Assembly: GCA_963768025.1 (NCBI GenBank)
Contig: CAVYGM010000035.1
Span: 1 to 64,000, forward strand
Source: CAVYGM01 sp963768025
Lineage (GTDB): Bacteria > Bacteroidota > Bacteroidia > Cytophagales > Spirosomataceae
Reading direction: 5' to 3'
Length of the DNA stretch: 64,000 nt
Part shown: in pieces, positions 29,282 to 38,184 of the stretch
Numbering within the stretch: position 1 is the first letter of the stretch
Layout: every line of letters begins with the position of its first letter
Made by a program: the position numbers and the translations under genes
Notes under the pieces: generated by a model
The model's input: only the letters and a program-made list of their open reading frames with translations
Told to the model about the DNA's origin: nothing
The model's database searches: none

Positions 29282-32200
29282 TTAGAACGTATAGCTAACC
29301 GAAAGGGTCAGTACTCTCGGTAGGATCGGCCGTACCATAAAGGGCCTTCCCTGGGCTTTGGCAGCGTCGAGGTCGGTGGGGGCAATCAGCGCCAGACTTG
29401 GGCTGGCAGCATTGATTACATCTCCTTTTAGGTTGGGGCCCAGCGTGGTGGGGTTCTTGCTGATGACCCCGCCCGCGGCCATATCCTCCACCGAACCGCC
29501 TGGCACTCCGATGCCATCGAAACTTACCAAACCGGTCCCATTCAGGAGATTATTGGCAAACAGGTTGAGGGTGATGCTGCCCAGGTTGGCCGACACCCCG
29601 GTGTTCACCACTCCGTAGGCGGGTAAGGTAACGGTATTGCGGCGGTTGGCGTATCGTTTGCCCACGAAACGATAATTCAAATAGGGTACCACCTTCCCGG
29701 CCTGGTACGAAATACTGAAATCGGTATTCACCATCGGAATATCGTTTACCTTATTGCCATCAAAACTCTCGTAGAAATCATCAGCGAGGGGGTTCAACAA
29801 GGGCGCTCTACCAACGCCCGGCCCTTGGGGAGTGGTGGTACCATTGGTATTGTAATAGCTGAAATTAGCGAAACGAGCGTCCTGAACGGTGGCAGAAAGT
29901 TTCAGGAATAGCTTATGAACGGGAATATATACGCATTCCAATTCGGCACCAATCGTTCTGGTGTCGTTGAAGGTAGGGGGCGTAAATACAGTGGAGGTAC
30001 CCGACGGGATAAAAACTTGAAAGAGAATATTGTTGAGTTTGGAATAGAAGGCCGAGATCGAAAAAGTCAAATTATTCTCATCATATTTGAAGCCCAGCTC
30101 ATACTGTTGGACTTGCTCGATTGTCCCTTTTTCAATCGGCTGATTTACAAAATTTTGAATGTAGTAGTCCATCTCGGGAGCCTTGTTCCCGTACGATGCC
30201 CGCCCATAAATGGCCGCCGTATTGTACCGCATCCGGTAGTTGAAGCCCAGCGAGCCCGATACGTACTGATAGGTGTGTTCGAAATCATATTGGAGACCAT
30301 TATCGCGACGAAAACGGCTGTCGTAGGTGGTCAGGGGGTTGCCATCCAAGCCTCCATTATTGATCAGGCCATTTCCTTTGCCAATTCCTCCCGCTATCAA
30401 ATCGGATTCATTGGGTACCAGCCAACCGCTCTTAAACCCGGAGTGGGTCAAGTACTCGTAGCGGGCACCGCCGTCCAGGGTCAGGTAATCACTCGCTTTC
30501 CAGGAGTCGTTCAGATAAGCCGATAGGATCCTTGAACTACCATCGAAGTTCACGTAAGCTCCCGAATTGTAGCCCACGTATCCCTTTTCATCCGTAGCCG
30601 TATACACGGTTTGGGGCGCGTAGGGACTGGCAAAACGAACGGAAACGGGGCGTGGATTGGGTTCGAATCTGGAAACCAGGAAATCTACGTTCCACAGCGA
30701 CTTTATTTGGGCGTAAGCGGCATAGCCCCCCAGCGTCAATTCATGGTTCTCCGTTTTTTTAGTAAATGAAAAATTATCCATCCAGTCGTTAATGGTGTTT
30801 TTCATGTCAAGACCTCCGAATCCAAAAAGAAATTTTCCCAGTTGATTGGGTACGTTGGGCACCGGGGTAGCGCCGGAGAACTGCCCAATAACTTGTCCGG
30901 TCGCGGGGTCGAGATAGGTAGGAAACGCCGGTGCCGGGGCAGCGGGATAGCCGGCGATGGGACCGGCAGTAGCAAATGGGAACAAACTGACCGGGTTAAA
31001 GACCGTCATGGCTAATCCGGCGGGCAGGATAAAGCTATTCTGAAATTGTTGGTAGTTTTGATCAATGTAGGAATATTTGGCATTATTTTTGAACTCCCAC
31101 CCGTACCCCAAAATACGCTTGTAGGCCATACCCAAGGCAGTATTCCTGGCGCTTACTCCCCGTTGTGAGTCAAACGTCCGGGTGGCGTCTTTATCCGAAT
31201 TCAGGGATTTGGAATCAGGTACCGAATTCCTTATCAGCGGGAAGGTCGAGCTCGTTCTGAGGTTGAAGCCTTCGTAAGCCTCCCGGCTACCTAAGTCCAA
31301 CACGGGTATATGCTTGTAAAAAGTGATCCGGTCGTTCAGGTATTTACCATAGAACATCAGCTCGCCTTTGTCGCCCAGTTTCTTGGTCAGATTAGCTTTG
31401 AGTTGACCTCCCTGATTGGCTACGAAAGGCAATTTTCGGGCTCCATTATCTTTTCTGTAAAACCCACCCACGTGGAAGCTCCATCCCTTTTGATTTATTT
31501 TTCCACCCAGTCCTCCATCTAGTCGGAAAAGTCCTGAATTTGAGGCATTTAGTCCCCCTTGGGTTTTAAAGGTACCCGCAAGTTTGTCTCCACCGGTTTT
31601 GGATATAAAGTTAAAGATTCCCCCCGGTGAGTTGGCCGAAGTGATGGAGGCAGATCCTCCTCTTATGGCCTCCAATCGGGCCACGTTGGCATCAACCCGG
31701 TGAAACATGTCAATAACGCCAAAACCGATTTGGGTACTCATCACGGGTAGCCCATCCTCCTGCAAGGATACATAGCGAAATCCCAGTTGATTGTTTTGTC
31801 CGGTTGAAAGGCCCCGTGGGAAAATTTGGGCACCTACTTCCCCCGCCGAATTGTCCACAAAATTTCCTGGAATTGCCGTCAATAAATCACCAGTTCCAAG
31901 TGGACTTCTTTCCTCGATTGCTTTCGAATTTAAGGTGGTAATTCCCACACTGGACTGTAATTTTGAAACCGGATTAAAGTTGCCAGTTACTATTACTTCA
32001 TCCATTTCAAGAGCGGTTTCGTTTAATAAAAAACTAACCAGGGTAATGGGTGTTTCTTCCTCCATGATGGCCAATTGAGTGAGGGTACGAAGTCCTAAAT
32101 AATAGGCGATTACCTTGTAGTTTCCAGCGGCTAGATTACTTATTTCGTATTCGCCCGTTGCGTTGGTAATAGTTCCTCTGGACGTTCCCAGTAGGTAAAT

Positions 32201-32347
32201 GTTTACTCCTTTGAGGGGTTTGTTTTCTGCATCCAGCGCTATCCCTCTGAGGGTTAGGCTTTTTTCAACGGAAGATTTTTGAGCAAGAAGTGAATGATGA
32301 AAAAGAAGGGGTAACAAGCAGAGCAACGCGTAATAGAGTTTTTTCAT
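29282..32347 (-). CDS. TonB-dependent outer-membrane receptor with carboxypeptidase-regulatory N-domain
   Basis: A 1,021-residue receptor that imports a ligand across the outer membrane with TonB energy. A signal peptide (MKKLYYALLCLLPLLFHHSL) is followed by a regulatory-like beta-sandwich (LRGIALDAENKPLKGVNIYL). The plug domain follows (EMDEVIVTGNF, GDLLTAIPGNFVDN, RLEAIRGGSASITSANSPGG). A long barrel ends with the usual aromatic residue (LTLSVSYTF). The plug and barrel resemble receptors of the FecA/vitamin-B12-type group rather than SusC pairs, and no SusD gene is adjacent. The ligand cannot be told from sequence; iron chelates or small glycans are possible. The gene stands alone. Confidence 0.9.
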   Translation of the reverse strand: MKKLYYALLCLLPLLFHHSLLAQKSSVEKSLTLRGIALDAENKPLKGVNIYLLGTSRGTITNATGEYEISNLAAGNYKVIAYYLGLRTLTQLAIMEEETPITLVSFLLNETALEMDEVIVTGNFNPVSKLQSSVGITTLNSKAIEERSPLGTGDLLTAIPGNFVDNSAGEVGAQIFPRGLSTGQNNQLGFRYVSLQEDGLPVMSTQIGFGVIDMFHRVDANVARLEAIRGGSASITSANSPGGIFNFISKTGGDKLAGTFKTQGGLNASNSGLFRLDGGLGGKINQKGWSFHVGGFYRKDNGARKLPFVANQGGQLKANLTKKLGDKGELMFYGKYLNDRITFYKHIPVLDLGSREAYEGFNLRTSSTFPLIRNSVPDSKSLNSDKDATRTFDSQRGVSARNTALGMAYKRILGYGWEFKNNAKYSYIDQNYQQFQNSFILPAGLAMTVFNPVSLFPFATAGPIAGYPAAPAPAFPTYLDPATGQVIGQFSGATPVPNVPNQLGKFLFGFGGLDMKNTINDWMDNFSFTKKTENHELTLGGYAAYAQIKSLWNVDFLVSRFEPNPRPVSVRFASPYAPQTVYTATDEKGYVGYNSGAYVNFDGSSRILSAYLNDSWKASDYLTLDGGARYEYLTHSGFKSGWLVPNESDLIAGGIGKGNGLINNGGLDGNPLTTYDSRFRRDNGLQYDFEHTYQYVSGSLGFNYRMRYNTAAIYGRASYGNKAPEMDYYIQNFVNQPIEKGTIEQVQQYELGFKYDENNLTFSISAFYSKLNNILFQVFIPSGTSTVFTPPTFNDTRTIGAELECVYIPVHKLFLKLSATVQDARFANFSYYNTNGTTTPQGPGVGRAPLLNPLADDFYESFDGNKVNDIPMVNTDFSISYQAGKVVPYLNYRFVGKRYANRRNTVTLPAYGVVNTGVSANLGSITLNLFANNLLNGTGLVSFDGIGVPGGSVEDMAAGGVISKNPTTLGPNLKGDVINAASPSLALIAPTDLDAAKAQGRPFMVRPILPRVLTLSVSYTF

Positions 32348-32674
32348 AAATCAAAAGATAGTGGGTAGGTTAAAAGAAAGTTTACGATTCAATAATACAA
32401 AATTGTTTTACAAATTATTAGCAATATTATTTCATATAACTTTTATTCAAAAACTCCCTAAAATTTGAAAATATGGCACATTTATTGCTAGAGATTATGT
32501 AGCCAAAGTATATCGTAAATTATTCCAGAGCAGGGCGGCCGAGTAAGTGAAGTAGGTGAGAACCCAAGCAGAATTTTCTGATTCAAAACTTCCCTTTTCT
32601 GAGCTCATTTCTACCAAAAAATGTGACCCCCACCAACCGACTCTTGCTATACCAAAACACAACTCAGCCATAAT
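32348..32674. other. AT-rich intergenic region upstream of the TonB receptor
   Basis: About 330 bases without a supported gene. The part 32370-32500 is strongly AT-rich and should contain the leftward promoter of the receptor. I cannot point to one box with confidence. Confidence 0.5.
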
Positions 32675-32716
32675 AAAAAAGGGGATGGACAAAGCACCCG
32701 TGCTTTGTCCATCCCC
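32675..32716 (-). terminator. Rho-independent terminator of the haloperoxidase gene
   Basis: A perfect 17-bp stem (32681-32697 with 32700-32716; GGGGATGGACAAAGCAC and its complement) with a two-base centre. On the minus strand it follows the stop at 32738 and is followed by six T. Confidence 0.9.
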
Positions 32717-32737
32717 TGCGTACTGTTTTCCCTCCGG

Positions 32738-34072
32738 CTACTTTCTTTGCGCCGTTACCAGGCTGCCTCCCAAGCCATCGGCTCGAAGTTTCTGAATTAC
32801 GGCCCCGGCTACGTTACGCCCTAACTCCAACCCCACCTCATTGTCGGTTCGGAAGTGGATGCCGCCCTGGAAGCGCGACTCGGCCCCGTCGTTTGCCATT
32901 TTTCGAAACCCAGCACTGTCGGACGGAAAGAAATAGGAATACAGCTCGCCTAGCATACCCGTAACAGCCGCATGACCGGAAGGGTAGCCCGGAAACGGTG
33001 GGGTTGGGATCAGCGGCGTATAGGTAGGATCGTACTGGTTTGGACGAATACCCCAGTAGGCGTATTTGGCATCCCAACAGGCCGTAAAGGTATCGTAGTA
33101 GCCCACGGCCACGGCGGCGTACAGTTGGGCCGCCCTGGGCGGGTTCAGGTGCAGGTTATGCTCAAAGATTTTTTTGTCCAGAAGATCCTCCGACGAGAAC
33201 TCGCTGGCATAATAAAAGGCATTGGCCTTGGATCGAAAGGTGGGACGAAAGGCTTTCAGTTCGGCCATATCCTTGGCAAAATCGGGCGGTGGACCCGGCC
33301 GGAACTGACTGCTGCTGGTCAGGACCACGGTTTTGTTATGCCCGGCCATGGGGGCCCTGGGGGTTTTTCCTTGCCAGAATCCCGGCCCATCGGGTATCTT
33401 TCCGTCCCAGGCTTTGGTGGGCACAAAATCCCTGGTCAACTCGATTTCCTTCTCGGCGATGCTTTTCCCCAACTCATAACCCGCCTTCGTATCGCTGGGA
33501 AAGGCCATGCCGGCCGCCACCCTTGACTCCATGGCCCGCTGCGCCATTCGATGTACGGAATCAGCCAGAGAAGGGTAGAAATGCGCGATGAGCGTGGCCG
33601 CTACCCCGGCCGCCACCGAATGCTCGCAGGGATAGGACGGACTGTCTGGATTCAACCCGTACTGTTTTATACGTTTGTCGGAGGCGAAGGGGCGTGGTCT
33701 TTTGTAGGCGTACTTGGACACCCAGGCCGCCACGGTAGCATCGTAGGTAGCTACCCCAAGCAGCATGTTGGCCAGGGCGCCGTACCGGCTGGTATCGGTC
33801 TGCCATAGCTTGGCCATCATATCCTGCCAATGGTAACCAGGTGAGCCGGCATTCCAGTAGACGATCTGCTGAAACCCGGCCGCATCAAGGGCTTTTTGCC
33901 GGGATAGGATCATGCCCGCTTCCTCCCTGTTGGCAGGCGGCGGGGGTAAGCGGTAGGTGTCGCCGGAGGCGATAAACCAGGTTTTCCAGGTACCCGCCTC
34001 GGGCTCCACCTGGGCAGACGAACAAGTAGCCATACCTAGTACGGCCACCACAATAGATAGTGTTTTTTTCAT
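32738..34072 (-). CDS. Exported vanadium-haloperoxidase/PAP2-type protein with internally duplicated core
   Basis: A 444-residue exported acid phosphatase or haloperoxidase-fold protein. The ATG at 34072 gives MKKTLSIVVAVLGMATCSSA, a signal peptide; the longer frame to 34207 adds an implausible leader. The second half has the full PAP2 phosphate/vanadate site: KYAYWGIRP (336-344), YPSGH (363-367), and SR (399-400) with H406 and D410. The first half repeats the layout: KYAYKRPRP (120-128), YPCEHS (147-152) and SR (183-184) with D194, but it lacks the second His. The protein thus looks like two tandem PAP2 units with one degenerate. It is divergent from the LytS kinase. Confidence 0.85.
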   Translation of the reverse strand: MKKTLSIVVAVLGMATCSSAQVEPEAGTWKTWFIASGDTYRLPPPPANREEAGMILSRQKALDAAGFQQIVYWNAGSPGYHWQDMMAKLWQTDTSRYGALANMLLGVATYDATVAAWVSKYAYKRPRPFASDKRIKQYGLNPDSPSYPCEHSVAAGVAATLIAHFYPSLADSVHRMAQRAMESRVAAGMAFPSDTKAGYELGKSIAEKEIELTRDFVPTKAWDGKIPDGPGFWQGKTPRAPMAGHNKTVVLTSSSQFRPGPPPDFAKDMAELKAFRPTFRSKANAFYYASEFSSEDLLDKKIFEHNLHLNPPRAAQLYAAVAVGYYDTFTACWDAKYAYWGIRPNQYDPTYTPLIPTPPFPGYPSGHAAVTGMLGELYSYFFPSDSAGFRKMANDGAESRFQGGIHFRTDNEVGLELGRNVAGAVIQKLRADGLGGSLVTAQRK

Positions 34073-34266
34073 GGACAAGGGGTTTGTTTGCCCAATAGTA
34101 GGGAGTAACTGAAAGCCAAAAAAGGGGGCGTCAACAGACCACTGCCCTACCTGAACAAACGACCTGTTTTGGTCAACAAACTCCGTTCGTAGACCGAAAA
34201 GGCGCATCTGTTGACGTGAAAAGGTCGGGAAAATGACTTTTTGAAAATTATCCCGTAACTAGCAGT

Positions 34267-35310
34267 ATGATTCGATATGTCGACAACGAAAAGTTCAAGC
34301 TGCACCTCCGGATCGGGGTAGCTTTTCTGCTGCTGGCAGTTTTTGGCGATCTGGTCAGCCACCCGGATACGTTTTGGCCCAGGATCCTCAACAACGTGTG
34401 GCGGTGGATCTATGTCCTGGTCCTGCACTACATCCTCTTCGAGTACACCCTTCCCTATTTTCGGTTTACTTTAAAAAGAATCCTGACCGGTCTCCTGATT
34501 CTGCTAGGCCATCTGATGCTGTACTCTTACGGGTTGTACGCGTGGCGAACGATGGGGACGGAACTTGGACTCTATACCGCCCTGACCACCTACGAAACGG
34601 TGGACAAAGGGGTGGAATCGCAGATGGGTTTTAGCGTGGGCTCGTTGGTGTTTTTTGGGATTAGTCGGCACGTGTACCGCTATATCAAGCTGAAACAGTC
34701 CGCCCAACAGCTTCAAATTGAAAAGCAAGCCGCCGAATTGAACTATTTGAAATCCCAAACCAACCCGCATTTCCTTTTCAATACCCTCAACAACATCTAT
34801 TCACTGGCCCGCGACAAGTCGGATCTTGCCCCGGAGTCCATCCTGCGGCTTTCAAAATTATTGCGCTACATGCTCTACGAAACGAGCGGGGCCTACATTG
34901 CCATAGAGCAGGAACTGAAAATCATCAGTGACTACATCGCCCTCGAAAAATTGCGGTACGATGACTCGCTGCGCATTAATTTCAATTACGATGTGGAGGA
35001 TCTGCGGCAGGCCTTACCTCCCCTGCTGCTGATGCCGTTGGTGGAAAACGCTTTCAAACACGGCGTCTCTGAGACGAGGAACCGGCCTTTTGTTGACATT
35101 CATCTGTCTCTGAAGCAACGGAAACTTGCCTTTGTGGTCATCAATTCCACCGACACGCCCCTCGACGCCCAGGACATCAAAGAGAGCATCGGACTTTCCA
35201 ACCTTCGTCGGCAACTGGAATTACTCTACACCGATTACTCCCTGTCAGTTAGGCCGGGGGCTTCCAACTTTACCGCTACCTTACTGATCAGCCTTTCGAG
35301 CCATGTCTAA
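34267..35310 (+). CDS. LytS-type membrane sensor histidine kinase
   Basis: A 347-residue kinase of the His_kinase (PF06580) family. Four hydrophobic segments lie in residues 12-135, then a short coiled-coil (LKQSAQQLQIEKQAAELNYL), then the phospho-acceptor motif QTNPHFLFNTLNNIYSLARD with His168. The HATPase domain follows, with MPLVENAFKHGV and SIGLSNLRRQLELLYTDY. It overlaps the response-regulator start by eight bases, which shows co-translation. The signal is unknown. Members regulate nearby genes, and the closest candidate is the divergent PAP2 gene. Confidence 0.92.
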   Translation: MIRYVDNEKFKLHLRIGVAFLLLAVFGDLVSHPDTFWPRILNNVWRWIYVLVLHYILFEYTLPYFRFTLKRILTGLLILLGHLMLYSYGLYAWRTMGTELGLYTALTTYETVDKGVESQMGFSVGSLVFFGISRHVYRYIKLKQSAQQLQIEKQAAELNYLKSQTNPHFLFNTLNNIYSLARDKSDLAPESILRLSKLLRYMLYETSGAYIAIEQELKIISDYIALEKLRYDDSLRINFNYDVEDLRQALPPLLLMPLVENAFKHGVSETRNRPFVDIHLSLKQRKLAFVVINSTDTPLDAQDIKESIGLSNLRRQLELLYTDYSLSVRPGASNFTATLLISLSSHV

Positions 35311-35995
35311 ACTACGTTGTATCATTATAGAAGACGAACCCCTGGCCGTGAAAGTACTCTTGGATTACATCGCCCAGGTTCCTTTTCTTGATCTGAGGGG
35401 TACCTTCCGGGATGCCCTCCTGGCCACGGATTACCTGCGAACCCACACCGTAGACCTGATGTTTCTGGATATCCATCTGCCCAAGTTGAAAGGAATGGCT
35501 TTTCTCAAAACCCTGACTAATCCGCCGGCCGTCATCATCACCACCGCCTACCACCAGTACGCCGTGGAGGGGTTCGACCTGAACGTAACCGATTATTTGT
35601 TGAAGCCTATTGAATTCGAACGGTTTCTGGTCGCCATCAACAAGGTAAAAAAAACAGAAATAACCCCACCTCCGCTACCAGACCCTGAGGGCCCCAGGGA
35701 TTACCTCTTTCTGAATGTAAAAAAGAAGCGGGTAAAGGTACTTCTCTCCGAAATCCTCTACGTAGAGAGCCAGCGGGAATACGTAAAAATCGTCACCCTA
35801 CGGGATACGTATCTTCCCAAAATGAGCACGCACGAGATCGAGGCGCTGTTGCCCTCCCGGCTCTTCAAAAGGGTACATCGTTCCTTTATTATTTCAATTG
35901 CCAAAATCGAATCCTTTACCGCAGACTATGTGGAAGTGAACGGGGTTTCGATCCCGATCGGGCGTGGGTACAGGAATAGTCTGGAATTTATGTAG
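35303..35995 (+). CDS. LytTR-family response regulator
   Basis: A 230-residue regulator. The receiver domain has the acidic pair E10-D11, phospho-acceptor Asp56 in LMFLDIHLPKL, the TTAYHQYAVEGF switch region and the Lys of YLLKPIEFERF. The C-terminal LytTR DNA-binding domain (about 130-230) carries FLNVKKKRVKVLLSEILYVE, YLPKMSTHEIEALLP and RVHRSFIISIAKIESF. It forms a two-gene operon with the LytS kinase upstream. No LytTR direct-repeat site could be placed with confidence nearby. Confidence 0.92.
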   Translation: MSKLRCIIIEDEPLAVKVLLDYIAQVPFLDLRGTFRDALLATDYLRTHTVDLMFLDIHLPKLKGMAFLKTLTNPPAVIITTAYHQYAVEGFDLNVTDYLLKPIEFERFLVAINKVKKTEITPPPLPDPEGPRDYLFLNVKKKRVKVLLSEILYVESQREYVKIVTLRDTYLPKMSTHEIEALLPSRLFKRVHRSFIISIAKIESFTADYVEVNGVSIPIGRGYRNSLEFM

Positions 35996-36678
35996 CTCCC
36001 CGCACTTCCGATGGTAGCACGATCAGTTACGATCTAATCAAAGGGCAGATTCATGATGGCACTTGCCACAATAGGTGGTCACTTCCACGAGTCAGCAACC
36101 CGAACCACTCCCATTGGTATAGGCTCCTTTCTGAGTTTTTCAACGTACCATTTACTTACCTCTCATCAGTATAGCTTCATCACTAATTTTTTTTAAAAAA
36201 ATAGTGCCGTTTAATAAATTATTTTTGGTTTCAAAAATCCGATACCCTACCTTTTAGCCTACAATTGACTGAACCGATTAAAAGCCGTGAAAAAAGCTTA
36301 TTTTCTTTTTTAAAAGCTCTTAAACTGTTTAATCCATGCCAATAAATCTGATCCCAGCGGCACATCGGACGCTGACGGCCGACCTGATTAAGTACACCAG
36401 AAGCCTTTCCCTCCAAAGAACCGTTAGCCAACTAAGTAAGGTAGTCCCTGAGGATGTAACCCTACGCGGCACCCATTCTAATGTCCCTAATGACCCCATT
36501 GTTCGGGCTCCAGGGTTTTTGGAGTTTTGGAGAAATCAATTTCATTTTGAATCTGAAAGCAGCTTAGTGTTTCCTTAGCCTAATGAGCTGTTTAAGTTAA
36601 GGCTGACCTTGCAAGCTACTGTGGCATTTTGGGCTATTAACCAACTTTGAACCAAAAAAGCAATTCATATCTGACGCC
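35996..36678. other. Long intergenic region with a doubtful small frame
   Basis: About 680 bases. The stretch 36180-36320 is very AT-rich and could contain the promoter for the protease/barrel pair. A frame of 80 codons (36336-36578, beginning MPINLIPAAHRTLTADLIKY) is open but matches nothing I know and has no good ribosome site; I do not call it a gene. Confidence 0.45.
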
Positions 36679-38184
36679 ATGTGTAAGAAATCCATGAAGG
36701 GCCCTCCGGTGCCCGGTTTTTCTGGTAAGGCAGACGGTATAAGGTCATGGCCTTTGTGGCTGTTGCTGGGTATTGTTTTCCTTCTCCCTATTCAAAAAGA
36801 CCTATGCGCTCAGGATATGAGTCTGAAAGAGTTCAGGGAGGAAGTCCGGAAGACGTACACAGAACTCACGTTTTCGGGGGTAGATCTTCAGGTGAGTGGC
36901 ATCAAAACCCGCCCTATCCACTTTGGCTATGCCTTTGCCTCTTTTGACAATGCCACGTATGACCGATGGCTTTATATCAATGAAGTTCGCCTTTTTCAAC
37001 GATATCAAACTGCTTTACGGGACATTCGAGCCGGTGTCCCAGCTGATACGGTTGCTCAACTAAGACGTTTGAGAGAAACTACATTTGATGAAGTGCGGGG
37101 GCTTATGGCCCACGAATGGGCTCACCATTTCCTGGGGCATACCTTCGGCGCTATAACCCGGATCAATGAACGCAACGCTGATTTTTTGGCCGGGCGAATT
37201 CTGTTCGAATTCTACAATGAGAACAATCCCACCACCAGGATTGACTCCGCCCAATTACGCAGGAGCCTGGCGGTCACTAACCTGTTTTCTGCTGGAAGCA
37301 AAGGAACTTACCATTTGCCAAGCGAAGCCCGGACGGTTCTCATTCAGAAAGGATTTACTACGGCATGGCTCCTTAGGCGAATCCAGGAACTTCCCACCGA
37401 TCCTACCATAGTGAACCAATTGAATAATTTGGAATTAGCTGGAAAAATTAATGAATTAGAAAACAACTATAAAGTAAAGAAGGACACCTTGGTCTTGAAA
37501 ATTTCCCGCTTAAAAATGGAAATCGACTCGATGTTTAAAGGGCTGGACTCCACGATGTATTGTCTGGAAGATAGTGTCGGGCGCTTAGAAGTAGTGAGTC
37601 AGGATGGTACCCCCATCAGTCCGATGCCCATAGACTCGTTGGTTGTTATGGAAATTGAAAAAAAATCCACTATGCACTTCCAATTTCAGATGGAAGTAAT
37701 AGAATTGGATTATAACTATCTCAGGGAGCTCGATTTACTTAAAAAAAAGATACCCAAGACGAAAATTAATACTCCCGATGACCAATTCGAACCTCTCTAT
37801 AATTTTTTTTATATCAACATGCACAGACAAAAAAATATCAAAAATATCAATGAAGACCTCTTAAAGTCAGTACTAAATACCTTCAAAAATCCTTCCGATG
37901 AGAATAAAGTCTGTTTCCTGCCTATTTGGTTCTGTTTGAAAGGAGAAGTGGCTTTCAACATCCTTATTAATGAGAATCAGGTGGAAGTATGGGAGGCAAC
38001 CGTATCCCGCAAGGTTGTCCTGAATTTTACGTCGCTTACTGATTTGAATTTGGGATTTAAGTACACTTTCCACCATGATCGGACAGCCTACTTTCTGGAT
38101 GAAAACCTCAACCTGTGGACAGAAACGCTTGGTGCTCCTTTTCTCAGCAATAAAATATTTCTCCAAAAATACTCTCAGCAATGA
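36679..38184 (+). CDS. Exported zincin metalloprotease with coiled-coil tail
   Basis: A 501-residue protein with a hydrophobic signal/anchor at about 23-37 (WPLWLLLGIVFLLPI). The zinc-binding motif HEWAH is at 145-149 (GLMAHEWAHHFLGH), and E164-x3-D168 in NERNADFLAG fits the third-ligand region of M48-like gluzincins. After the protease domain comes a coiled-coil (about 250-300, NLELAGKINELENNYKVKKD) and a C-terminal domain of about 180 residues that I do not recognise. The stop overlaps the next gene by four bases (ATGA), so the two are co-translated. A start at M6 is equally possible. Confidence 0.75.
   Translation: MCKKSMKGPPVPGFSGKADGIRSWPLWLLLGIVFLLPIQKDLCAQDMSLKEFREEVRKTYTELTFSGVDLQVSGIKTRPIHFGYAFASFDNATYDRWLYINEVRLFQRYQTALRDIRAGVPADTVAQLRRLRETTFDEVRGLMAHEWAHHFLGHTFGAITRINERNADFLAGRILFEFYNENNPTTRIDSAQLRRSLAVTNLFSAGSKGTYHLPSEARTVLIQKGFTTAWLLRRIQELPTDPTIVNQLNNLELAGKINELENNYKVKKDTLVLKISRLKMEIDSMFKGLDSTMYCLEDSVGRLEVVSQDGTPISPMPIDSLVVMEIEKKSTMHFQFQMEVIELDYNYLRELDLLKKKIPKTKINTPDDQFEPLYNFFYINMHRQKNIKNINEDLLKSVLNTFKNPSDENKVCFLPIWFCLKGEVAFNILINENQVEVWEATVSRKVVLNFTSLTDLNLGFKYTFHHDRTAYFLDENLNLWTETLGAPFLSNKIFLQKYSQQ

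Noticed and set aside
36336..36578. An 80-codon open frame as a small gene
   Set aside because: No family resemblance, no good ribosome site and no conserved context; it probably lies in a promoter region.
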